NCBI GenBank assembly: GCA_035633215.1
Contig: DASQFI010000048.1
Location: forward strand, 124,001-188,000
Direction: 5' to 3'
Origin: DASQFI01 sp035633215
GTDB lineage: Bacteria > Acidobacteriota > Vicinamibacteria > Vicinamibacterales > SCN-69-37
Length of the DNA stretch: 64,000 nt
Made by a program: the position numbers and the translations under genes. Numbering within the stretch: position 1 is the first letter of the stretch; each line of letters begins with the position of its first letter. Positions 7,268 through 14,818 of this stretch are shown piece by piece. The notes beneath the pieces are model-generated. The model saw only the letters and a list, made by a program, of their open reading frames with translations, searched no databases and was not told the DNA's origin.

Positions 7268-9925
7268 TTATTCCCGCAGCGCGACCGCAGCCTCGATCTT
7301 CGTCGACCGGCGCGCCGACCAGTAGCACACGGCGACCGCGACGACGAACAGCATTCCCGTGACGGTCCACAGCGTCGTCAGATCGTTCGGTGTCACACCG
7401 AAGAGCAGATCCTCGATGAAGCGTGAGAGCAGCGCCGCGCTGCCCGCGCCAGCCACCAGACCGGCGCCGATCGTCACGAGACCCTGACGCAGGAAAAGCC
7501 GGAGGACTTCGCCGCGAGTGGCGCCCAGCGCCAGTCGCACGCCCACTTCGTGGGTGCGCTGGTTCACGCTCTGGGCAATGACGCCGTACAGCCCGATCGA
7601 GGCCAGGATGACGGCGATGAGCGCGAAGATCGAGAAAATCGTCATGGACGCGCGCTGGCGGGCCACGGCGCCGTCCATCAACGCGGTCAGCGTCTGCACG
7701 GCATAGACGGGCATCGACGGCACGAGGCGATGCACCGCGTCGCGAAGAGGTTGGGTGAGGGCTGACGGATCGCTGGCCGACCGGACGATCACCGCCGGAG
7801 CCGGACTCAAAGATTGTGGAAACGGCAGATAGATCTGCATCGGCGTGTTCTGATCGATGCCGTTGAGCTTGAGATCAGCCGCGACGCCCACGACTTCGTG
7901 CCAGGGCGTGGTCCACTCCGGCCAGCCCTGTTTGACCCGTTTGCCGATCGGATTCTCGCCGGGCCACAACCGAGCCGCCGCCGTTTCATTCACGACCGCC
8001 ACCCGAGGCGACGTGTCCGTGTCCTGCGGGGTGAAGAACCGGCCGGCCACCAGCCGGACCTTCAACGCCTGGAAGTACTCGTCGCTCACCGGCGCGAACG
8101 CCGCGCTCGGGAGCTCCGCCCTCGGCGGCACGGGCTTGTCGCCGACGATGAACACCGAACCCCACTGCGAGCCTTCGACCGGCAGCGACAGCGCAAGCGC
8201 GGCATGCGTAACGCCGGGAAGCCGGCGGAGCTCCGCCAGCAAATCACGGCTGAACGCCCGCACCCGCTCGGCGTCCCAGCCCTGACCGCCCACCGTGATT
8301 CTCGCGGTCAGGACCCCCGTGGGATCGAATCCCGGATTGAGGCTCGAGAGCGCGTGCATCGTTCGCAGCGTGAGGCCGGCGCCAGTGAGCAGCACGAGCG
8401 CCAGCGCGACCTCGACCGCAATCAGCACGCGCCGCACTCGTGAAGTCGCGCTCGAAGTTCCGGCGCGCAACGAGCGTACGAGCAGCTGACTGCCGTGGAC
8501 ACCTGACGACGACAGCGCCGGGAGCAGCCCGAAGAGGAGTCCCGAAATCAGGGCCGCACCGAGGGCGAAGAGCACCGCGCTCGCATCGAGCCCGACTTCC
8601 GCCAGTCGCGGCGTGTCCGTCGGCGCCAGGGCGAGGAGCGCCGTCAGAAGACCCCAGCCGGCCGCCAGGCCCAGCGCGGCGCCGGCCAACGACAGCACCA
8701 GGCTTTCGACCAGCAGTTGCCTGATCAGGCGGAACCGGCCACAGCCCAGTGCCGATCGCAGCGCCAGTTCCTGTTGTCTGGATGCGCCGCGAGCGACGAG
8801 GAGGTTCGCGACGTTGACGCACGCGATGAGGAGCAGGCATCCGACGGCTGCGAAGAGCGACCACAGCACGGCTTTGGTGTCGCCGACGACCCGCGTCGCC
8901 AGAGGCTCGAGATCGGCCGTGATCCCGCTGTTGGTGTTCGGATATTCCTTCGAGAGCGACGCGGCAACCGTGCGCAGCTCGGTCCGCGCCGTTTGCTCGC
9001 TCACACCGGGCTTGAGCCGACCGATCCCGTTGAGACCGGTGTGATTGCCGCGATCCAGAAGGCCATTTCCCTCGACCAGATATTGTCCGACCGTCTCCCA
9101 GACGTCGGCGCTCCGCGCGAAGCCGAAGCCCTCCGGGAGCACCCCGACGATGGTTTTGGCCGTGCCGTTCAAGCGGATGGTCTGGCCGACAATGTCAGGC
9201 GCGCCGCCGTACGCCCGCTGCCAGAACTCGTGCCGGATGATGACCACCCCTGCGGCCCCCGGCCGGTCGTCGTCCTGCGAGAAATCCCGGCCCATCGCCG
9301 GCGGCACGCCCACCACTCGCAGGAAGTTCCACGTGGCCTGACGGCCGATCACGCGATCCGGATGCTCCGGATCGACGATCGAGAAGGCCGCCGAGCGCGA
9401 TGCGGCCAACCCGTCGAACGACGTCAGCCGGTCGCGCCAGTCGGCGAAGCTCGGCCATGATGCGCTGATGACGCGGCTGGGACCGCCCCGTCCGTCACTC
9501 TGATATTCAGTCAGAAACATCAGTCGATCCGCGTCCGGCAGGGGGAGCGGTCGAATGACGACGGCATTCAGGAAGGAAAAGATGGCGGTGGCGGCGCCGA
9601 TGCCGATCGTCAAGGTCGCCAGGACCGCCGCGGTGAAACCACGGGATTTGGCGAGCGTGCGCACGGCGTACCCGACGTCCTGTCGAAGCGTGTCCATGAT
9701 CGAAGCCTTCTGTGGATTGACGAGATAGCGGGCGGTCACCGACAGTGCCTGACGCCGGTACCACGCGCGCGCGGCGCGAAGCGATCCGCTCGCCGCGCGC
9801 GACGCGAATTCTTCCTGGAGATCGCCGCGAATGATCTGGCCGTGCTCGCCTGGCGGCAGTCCCAGTTCAAGCAGCCAGGCTGAAATCCGCGGCGGCCGTA
9901 CGGGAGGCGACTGTTGTCCCGTCAT
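7268..9925 (-). CDS. ADOP-family permease, MacB/FtsX-like (PadR-linked)
   Basis: 885 residues from the ATG at 9925, which overlaps the PadR stop by four bases; the longer open frame upstream is antisense or overlapping. Residues about 15-65 form the prefix found in PadR-linked permeases (RGDLQEEFASRA, RAWYRRQAL). Two repeated halves follow. Each has a membrane helix, a large periplasmic MacB-like domain and a three-helix FtsX block (VANLLVARGASRQQELALRS, and IGLYGVIAQSVNQRTHEVGV). No ATPase gene is adjacent, as is normal for this orphan group. It may export or sense small molecules, but the substrate is unknown. Expression is probably set by the coupled PadR. Confidence 0.9.
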   Translation of the reverse strand: MTGQQSPPVRPPRISAWLLELGLPPGEHGQIIRGDLQEEFASRAASGSLRAARAWYRRQALSVTARYLVNPQKASIMDTLRQDVGYAVRTLAKSRGFTAAVLATLTIGIGAATAIFSFLNAVVIRPLPLPDADRLMFLTEYQSDGRGGPSRVISASWPSFADWRDRLTSFDGLAASRSAAFSIVDPEHPDRVIGRQATWNFLRVVGVPPAMGRDFSQDDDRPGAAGVVIIRHEFWQRAYGGAPDIVGQTIRLNGTAKTIVGVLPEGFGFARSADVWETVGQYLVEGNGLLDRGNHTGLNGIGRLKPGVSEQTARTELRTVAASLSKEYPNTNSGITADLEPLATRVVGDTKAVLWSLFAAVGCLLLIACVNVANLLVARGASRQQELALRSALGCGRFRLIRQLLVESLVLSLAGAALGLAAGWGLLTALLALAPTDTPRLAEVGLDASAVLFALGAALISGLLFGLLPALSSSGVHGSQLLVRSLRAGTSSATSRVRRVLIAVEVALALVLLTGAGLTLRTMHALSSLNPGFDPTGVLTARITVGGQGWDAERVRAFSRDLLAELRRLPGVTHAALALSLPVEGSQWGSVFIVGDKPVPPRAELPSAAFAPVSDEYFQALKVRLVAGRFFTPQDTDTSPRVAVVNETAAARLWPGENPIGKRVKQGWPEWTTPWHEVVGVAADLKLNGIDQNTPMQIYLPFPQSLSPAPAVIVRSASDPSALTQPLRDAVHRLVPSMPVYAVQTLTALMDGAVARQRASMTIFSIFALIAVILASIGLYGVIAQSVNQRTHEVGVRLALGATRGEVLRLFLRQGLVTIGAGLVAGAGSAALLSRFIEDLLFGVTPNDLTTLWTVTGMLFVVAVAVCYWSARRSTKIEAAVALRE

Positions 9926-10266
9926 GATCGTGGCGGGTCGAGCACGCCCTCGAGTCCCCGGGACATGCGTCGAAGCACGCCGTGCGCCGCGCGGACCGCC
10001 GACAGCCCCCGCGGCGTGACGCTGTAGATTCGGCGCGGCACGCGTCCGCGGTTCTCGCCGCCTGGGACGATCTTCCACCGCAGCAGGCCCTTGTCCTCGA
10101 GGCGATCGAGCGTGGTGTAAAGCGCGCCGCGCGCCACGCGCCGGCCCGCCTCGACTTCGAGCTTCGCCGCGATGCAGACGCCGGAGGCGTCGGCCCCCAG
10201 CCGGAGGATGGCCAGGAGGACGAGCTGCTCGAACTCACCGAGGTAGACGGGCGCGGGAGCGGTCAC
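9922..10266 (-). CDS. PadR-family transcriptional regulator
   Basis: 114 residues from a GTG at 10266. It is a PadR winged helix: LGEFEQLVLLAILRLG, then GALYTTLDRLEDKGLLRWK (recognition helix and wing), then RRIYSVTPRGLSAVRAA. It represses until a ligand or stress relieves it, and it is translationally coupled (ATGA) to the permease it probably controls. The start codon lies only a few bases from a 29-bp inverted repeat and promoter, with no Shine-Dalgarno sequence, so the mRNA is probably leaderless and the regulator probably represses itself. Confidence 0.9.
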   Translation of the reverse strand: MTAPAPVYLGEFEQLVLLAILRLGADASGVCIAAKLEVEAGRRVARGALYTTLDRLEDKGLLRWKIVPGGENRGRVPRRIYSVTPRGLSAVRAAHGVLRRMSRGLEGVLDPPRS

Positions 10267-10269
10267 GGT

Positions 10270-10302
10270 CTACTTTGTAGACTAGGTCTACGAAGTAGTC
10301 AA
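10270..10302 (-). promoter_or_regulatory. Promoter with 13-bp inverted repeat upstream of padR
   Basis: The arms CTACTTTGTAGAC (10270-10282) and GTCTACGAAGTAG (10286-10298) pair at 12 of 13 positions around a 3-base centre. On the minus strand TTGACT (10302-10297), 17 bases and TACAAA (10279-10274) form a promoter overlapped by the repeat. The predicted transcript start falls at about 10267, next to the GTG start. This looks like the autoregulatory operator of the PadR-permease operon. Confidence 0.65.
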
Positions 10303-10333
10303 GCCGGCGGGCCGGCTCCGTCGCCCGCCGGCC

Positions 10334-10744
10334 CTACGGTCGCTCCCACACCGTCTGGGTCTCGAAGCGTCGTAGCTGCGTGTCGAATCCCGCCGTGGTG
10401 GCCGTGAGGGACAACCCGTCGGCGGCGACGACATAGGTGCCCTCTCCCGCGAGCGTGCCATCTTCGCGTTTGGCTTCCGCGCGAATCGTGTTTGGAGTGG
10501 GCCGGGTCGTGATGGACACGAGCCCCGGAAAATCGGGCACCGGGTACGGACGTCCATCCGGAATCAGCTGCTGTGGCCGCTCGGAAACCGATTCCCCTTT
10601 CGCGTTCGTGCCTGTCGCCGTCATGAGATACGTTCCGTCCGGCGCAAGCTGCCACTGCATCGTGGCTTCTGTGGGCCGATGATTCGGATCGAAGCGGGAC
10701 CTGTCAGGATTAAGCTTCCACGTACCGACAAACGGATCGCCCAT
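10334..10744 (-). CDS. Conserved lipocalin-like protein of unknown function
   Basis: 136 residues behind a strong AAGGAGGTCG ribosome site, with no signal peptide. The pattern VGTWKLNPDRSRFDPN at the start, then WQLAPDGTYLMTATGTNAKG and a TLAGEGTYVVAADGLSLTAT strand pair, suggests a small lipocalin-like barrel. It shares the opening motif (G-[ST]-W-K-L then S-[RK]-[FY]-D-P) with the exported protein at 48267-48743, so the two are probably distant paralogs. It is divergent from the winged-helix/TPR regulator, which might control it. No enzyme motif is visible. Confidence 0.7.
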   Translation of the reverse strand: MGDPFVGTWKLNPDRSRFDPNHRPTEATMQWQLAPDGTYLMTATGTNAKGESVSERPQQLIPDGRPYPVPDFPGLVSITTRPTPNTIRAEAKREDGTLAGEGTYVVAADGLSLTATTAGFDTQLRRFETQTVWERP

Positions 10745-10822
10745 CGCGACCTCCTTCTGAGGATGGTACGGGGTGCGATGGTCCGCCGTCCTTAAGGAAC
10801 GGCTAAGCTTCGCCTAACCCCG

Positions 10823-12154
10823 ATGGCCGCGCGCGAGATCTACGAGTTCGCTGGGTTCACGCTCGACGTGGGCGAGCGCCGGCTGCTCCACGGGGATCGG
10901 ATCGTGGCGCTCGCGCCGAAGGCGCACGATCTGCTCGTCGTCCTCGTGCGCCACGCCGGCCGGCTGCTCACCAAGCAGGAGCTGCTCGATCTCGTCTGGC
11001 CCGACGCGCACGTCGAGGAAGGCATTCTGTCCGTCCATGTCTCGAACCTCCGAAGAGAGCTCGACGATGGCGATCCCGTCCGCCGTGTAATTGAGACGGT
11101 CTCTCGGACGGGCTATCGCTTCATCGCGGAAGTCAATCGACGGTCCGCGCACCAGGACGCGTACTCGATGCGCTGGCCAGTCGGTGTTCTGGCCGCCCAA
11201 CCGGCCGTGTACGAGCTGATCGGCCGCGGGCGCGCGCATCTCCTGACGTCGTCGATGCCGGAGATTCCGAAGGCGGTCGAGGCGTTCCGGTCGGCAATCG
11301 CGCTCGATCCGAATTACGCGGCGGCGCATGCGGGCCTGGCGCGGGCCTGTTGTGCCCAGGCCGAGCTGCGCGTCGTCCCGCATGCCGACGCGTACCGCGA
11401 GGCCCGCGCGGCGGCGCTTCGGGCGCTGGCGATGGACGACGACTGTGCCGACGCGCAGGTGGCGCTCGGCGCGGTGATGTTCCTGAGCGAGTGGAACTGG
11501 ACCGGGGCGCAGCGGAGTCTGGAGCGCGCGCTCGAGCTCGATCCGAATCACACCGAGGCGTATCTGCTGTACGGCCGGCTGCTCGAAGCGCTCGGCGAGT
11601 TCGATCGGGGACTCGCGTCAAAGCAGAAGGCACTCGAGCGCGCGCCGTCGTCGGCGCTCGTGCATCTGCAGATCGCGCTGTCCTTCTGGAACCAGCGACG
11701 GTACGACGATGTCCTCGCTTGGTCCAGCCGCGTGCTGGAGCTCGATCCGCGGCATTTGCTGGCGCGCGAGTACATCGCGGGCGCGTACTGGAAACAGGGA
11801 AATTTCGATCGCCAGATGGCGGAAAGCCTCACGCACGCCGAAGCGTACGGCGTGCCCACGTCCGTCCTGGACGAGTTGAGACAGGTGTACGCCGCCGGCG
11901 GCCGCCGCGCTCTGCTGCGGCACACGATCGAACATGCCGGCCCGTCCCCGAACCCGGTCCAGATGGCGGTCCTTCATGGCGAGCTGGGCGACATGGACGA
12001 GGCGTTCCATCACCTCGATGTCGCGATTGACCGGCGCGATCCCAGCCTGGTGCATCTCGCGGTCGCGCCACAGTGGGACAGCCTGCGAGAGGATCCGCGA
12101 TTCGGGGAGCGGCTGACTCGGATGGGGTTGCCCGCGGCGAGTGGAACTCCATGA
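10823..12154 (+). CDS. Winged-helix (OmpR-type) regulator with TPR repeats
   Basis: 443 residues. Residues 1-105 are an OmpR/CadC-type DNA-binding winged helix (YEFAGFTLDVGERRLLHGDR, TKQELLDLVWPDAHVEEGIL, RRVIETVSRTGYRFI). The rest, from about 125 to the end, consists of TPR-like helical pairs (AIALDPNYAAAHAGLARACC, LELDPNHTEAYLLYGRLLEA). Unlike CadC there is no membrane segment between the two parts, so it should be a soluble regulator that senses through protein contact or a ligand in the TPR superhelix. A 10-bp palindrome TCCTTAAGGA (10789-10798) lies between this gene and its divergent neighbour and is a possible operator. Confidence 0.85.
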   Translation: MAAREIYEFAGFTLDVGERRLLHGDRIVALAPKAHDLLVVLVRHAGRLLTKQELLDLVWPDAHVEEGILSVHVSNLRRELDDGDPVRRVIETVSRTGYRFIAEVNRRSAHQDAYSMRWPVGVLAAQPAVYELIGRGRAHLLTSSMPEIPKAVEAFRSAIALDPNYAAAHAGLARACCAQAELRVVPHADAYREARAAALRALAMDDDCADAQVALGAVMFLSEWNWTGAQRSLERALELDPNHTEAYLLYGRLLEALGEFDRGLASKQKALERAPSSALVHLQIALSFWNQRRYDDVLAWSSRVLELDPRHLLAREYIAGAYWKQGNFDRQMAESLTHAEAYGVPTSVLDELRQVYAAGGRRALLRHTIEHAGPSPNPVQMAVLHGELGDMDEAFHHLDVAIDRRDPSLVHLAVAPQWDSLREDPRFGERLTRMGLPAASGTP

Positions 12155-12201
12155 TACCGTTCCGCTGATTCACATCGAGCCATCCCTCAGGAGGTCTGAC
12201 G

Positions 12202-12720
12202 ATGAGACGCCATCTTGCTTTGCTGCTCGTGACGACTGGAATTCTGGCCGCCTGCGCGCCCGCGCCGGCGCCGCCCCCGCCACCCCCGCCCGACACGACC
12301 GCGGCCGACACGGCGGCCATCAGCAAGGTTCGGGATGCCTACGCGGCGGCCTGGAAAGCGGGAGACGCCGAGCGCCTGGGCAGTCTGCTCTCGACCGACG
12401 TGGTGTTTTACCCGACGAACGCGGCGACGATCACTGGCCGCGACGCGTTCGTGGCCGATCAGAAGAAGCAGTTCGCGGACGCGACGCCCAACGACTTCGC
12501 GATCAAGTCCGAGGAAATGAAGCTCGCCGGCGGCTGGGCGTTCGACCGCGGCACCGTCGACATCTCGCTCACGCCCAAAGCCAAGGGCGCGAAGATGATG
12601 ACCTTCCAGTCGCGCTACATTGTCGTGCTCCAGAGACAGTCGGACGGGTCCTGGCTCCTGACCCGAGGCATCGACAACACGCCCGTGCCGATGCCTCCGC
12701 CGCCGCCGGCGAAGCGCTGA
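12202..12720 (+). CDS. Lipoprotein with SnoaL/DUF4440-like domain
   Basis: 172 residues with a perfect AGGAGGT ribosome site. A lipoprotein signal peptide ends in LAAC (about residues 15-18), followed by a proline-rich tether (APAPAPPPPPPP). Residues about 35-160 form a SnoaL/NTF2-like cone (ISKVRDAYAAAWKAGDAERL, VVFYPTNAATITGRDAFVAD, LQRQSDGSWLLTRGIDN) of the DUF4440 type. Such domains bind small hydrophobic ligands or act as non-metal isomerases; no catalytic residues can be assigned here. It is probably anchored in the envelope. It lies 47 bp after the TPR regulator and may be cotranscribed. Confidence 0.8.
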   Translation: MRRHLALLLVTTGILAACAPAPAPPPPPPPDTTAADTAAISKVRDAYAAAWKAGDAERLGSLLSTDVVFYPTNAATITGRDAFVADQKKQFADATPNDFAIKSEEMKLAGGWAFDRGTVDISLTPKAKGAKMMTFQSRYIVVLQRQSDGSWLLTRGIDNTPVPMPPPPPAKR

Positions 12721-12763
12721 AGGATCATTCCGGCCGCCGTGCCGGGCGTGAGGCGAGCGGGCG

Positions 12764-13537
12764 ATGCTGACCGACGAGCAACTCCGCGGCATCATGCGCG
12801 CCTTGCCCGCGGCACGGCGGGCCGCGTTTCTCCCGTTCGTGCAGGCAGCGATCGTCGAGTTTGCGATCGATCTGCCGGCACGCGCGGCGGCGTTTCTGGC
12901 CCAGCTCGCTCACGAGTCAGGGCAGCTCCGATTCATGGAGGAGATCTGGGGCCCGACGGACGCGCAACGCCGCTACGAGCCGCCGGGCCCATTGGCGACG
13001 ACACTCGGAAACACCGAGGCCGGGGACGGCAAGCGGTTCAAGGGACGCGGTCCGATCCAGATCACGGGACGGGACAACTATCGCCGCTATGGCGATCTGC
13101 TCGGCGTTGATCTCGTGGCCACTCCCACGCAGGCATCGAAACCCGAGCTGGCCTTCAGAATTGCCGGTCTATTCTGGAGCCGGAACGGCCTGAACGAGCT
13201 CTCCGACGAAGTCACCGCCGATGCGTTTCGAACCATCACCAGGCGCATCAACGGTGGTCTCAACGGCCTGGCGGATCGGGAACGGTTCTATGCCGTCGCC
13301 CGCACCGTGCTGGGCGTGACGGCGGCGCATGTGATGCGCGCCGGAACGCGAGGCCGCACGGTTCCGGTCGCGCCACCCGAAGCCACGTTCGTACGCGGGC
13401 ACGAGGCGATTCGAGCGAGCCGACGCCGCAAACGTGCCCGCAAGGCGAGACGAACACCTCGCTCGCCCCCCGCGGTCGCCCAAACGCGGGCCAGGACCAA
13501 CACACCGATCACGCGACGAAGGCGGACCGGTCGTTAA
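12764..13537 (+). CDS. Glycoside hydrolase family 19 / lysozyme-like protein with basic tail
   Basis: 257 residues. The first about 190 match a GH19 lysozyme-like fold: FLAQLAHESGQLRFMEE contains the first catalytic glutamate (HES), GKRFKGRGPIQITGRDNYRR is the signature strand-loop, and FRTITRRINGGLNGLADRER is the substrate-cleft helix. It should cut peptidoglycan or chitin-like polymers. There is no signal peptide, so export would need a holin, lysis or another route. The last about 60 residues are highly basic (ASRRRKRARKARRTPRSPP) and may bind DNA or anionic polymer. No phage structural genes are near, so a prophage origin is only a possibility. Confidence 0.8.
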   Translation: MLTDEQLRGIMRALPAARRAAFLPFVQAAIVEFAIDLPARAAAFLAQLAHESGQLRFMEEIWGPTDAQRRYEPPGPLATTLGNTEAGDGKRFKGRGPIQITGRDNYRRYGDLLGVDLVATPTQASKPELAFRIAGLFWSRNGLNELSDEVTADAFRTITRRINGGLNGLADRERFYAVARTVLGVTAAHVMRAGTRGRTVPVAPPEATFVRGHEAIRASRRRKRARKARRTPRSPPAVAQTRARTNTPITRRRRTGR

Positions 13538-13542
13538 TCGCG

Positions 13543-14289
13543 CTACGTCGTCTTCACGTCCCTGGACGTGATGTCGTACGTGATCATGAACCCGGTCGTG
13601 CCCTTGTACTCGAAGGGCTTGGGCCCCATTCGGTACGCGTGGCTCTCGTTCGGCATCAGGATGAAGCCCTTGTTCCGCGGCGCGCCGAAGTACCTCAGAT
13701 TGCCAATCACCGTGGACTCGGGCGTCATGCCGGCATTTCGATTCAACACGACGTGAGCAGCGTTGCCGCCATCGAGGCGCGCTTCGGCATGATCTCTCGT
13801 GGCTTTCCACTCGATCCCGGCGTCCTTGCCCATCGTGAAAGCCTTCCAGGTCACGGGATAAACATTGGGGACGATCGTCGTGATGGCTTCGCGCTGTTGT
13901 TTCGTCACTGACGGCTCGAACGTGATCTCCGCCCACTCGGCGCCTTTCGAGAAATCGGCCCCCAGGTCGCCGGCGATCCAGAACTTGATGCCGTTCAGGG
14001 CGACTCCCTTGAACACTCCCTGGTTCACCCGATACGCCATGTTGAAGCGGCAGAAGTGCTCCACCATGTCGCCGTGGCCATGGCCGGTCGGCACCGTGCT
14101 GAAGTAGCACGGGCAGAACATCGCGCAGCTGCAGGCTTCGATGATCGTGGCGTTCAGCGACCAGGCGGCCGGCGTCGATTTGACCTGCGCAGCGGCTACT
14201 GTCGATCCGAGATACGAATCCACTCCAGCCACAACGGCGCCCGACGCCGCAACCTGGAGAAACATACGACGAGAAACCCTGTCCGTCAT
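13543..14289 (-). CDS. Tat-exported DUF1326 protein
   Basis: 248 residues behind a GGGAGG ribosome site. A twin-arginine signal (SRRMFLQVAASGAVVAG) precedes the mature domain. The domain carries the family signature ACSCAMFCPCYFSTVP, with four cysteines in CSC and CPC pairs, a GHGHGDMVEHFCRF segment that could supply further ligands, and ITFEPSVTKQQREAITTI. DUF1326 proteins have no firmly established role. The cysteine/histidine cluster suggests metal or cofactor binding, and the Tat route suggests folding before export. It converges with the GH19 gene with a 5-bp gap. Confidence 0.85.
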   Translation of the reverse strand: MTDRVSRRMFLQVAASGAVVAGVDSYLGSTVAAAQVKSTPAAWSLNATIIEACSCAMFCPCYFSTVPTGHGHGDMVEHFCRFNMAYRVNQGVFKGVALNGIKFWIAGDLGADFSKGAEWAEITFEPSVTKQQREAITTIVPNVYPVTWKAFTMGKDAGIEWKATRDHAEARLDGGNAAHVVLNRNAGMTPESTVIGNLRYFGAPRNKGFILMPNESHAYRMGPKPFEYKGTTGFMITYDITSRDVKTT

Positions 14290-14333
14290 ACCGACCTCCC
14301 GTGCCGCCCTGCATGCGCCGGAGAAGAGCGAAT

Positions 14334-14386
14334 CCGTCCAGAGGCGACTATTTCAATTATCCGTCCAGAGGCGACTATTTCAATTA
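14334..14386. repeat. 26-27 bp tandem duplication
   Basis: A unit beginning CCGTCCAGAGGCGACTATTT occurs twice head to tail (14334-14360 and 14361-14386), identical over 26 bases and differing only at the last position. It lies in the 190-bp gap between the divergent DUF1326 and padR genes, which must hold both promoters. It may be a recent duplication or a doubled binding site. Confidence 0.9.
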
Positions 14387-14479
14387 CTCGAGGATGGGGC
14401 AGAAGGTTGGTCCTGGCGGAGCGCCCAACCACCAGGCGGCGTCGGCCGTCTATGTATTCGGTTGTATAAGATATCCCCG

Positions 14480-14818
14480 ATGCCGAAGGGCGATTTCCTC
14501 GCGGAGTTCGAGCTGTATCTGATGCTGGCGCTGGGTCGCCTGCACGACGACGCCTACGGCGTCACGCTGCGGAGGGAAATCGAGGAGCGCGCAGGCCGGC
14601 CGGTATCTATCGGGGCGGTCTATGCCACGCTCAAGCGCCTCGAGGACAAGGGATTCGTCCGCCACCGCATCTCCGACCCGCTACCCGTACAGGGCGGCCG
14701 CTCGCGGAAGTATTTCCGGCTCACGGCCGAAGGCGAGCGCGTGCTGCGATACTCCGCCGCGATGATGACCCGCATGCTGCGCGGCGTGCGTTTCAACACG
14801 TCCGAGGATCCGCGATGA
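14480..14818 (+). CDS. PadR-family transcriptional regulator
   Basis: 112 residues from the ATG at 14480; an upstream extension of the frame has no PadR features. The domain reads FELYLMLALGRLHDDAYGVT, then GAVYATLKRLEDKGFVRHRI and SRKYFRLTAEGERVLRYSAA. It ends in an ATGA overlap with the following permease and should control it. A TATAAG box at 14465-14470 is 9 bases before the ATG, with no Shine-Dalgarno sequence, which points to a nearly leaderless transcript. Confidence 0.9.
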   Translation: MPKGDFLAEFELYLMLALGRLHDDAYGVTLRREIEERAGRPVSIGAVYATLKRLEDKGFVRHRISDPLPVQGGRSRKYFRLTAEGERVLRYSAAMMTRMLRGVRFNTSEDPR

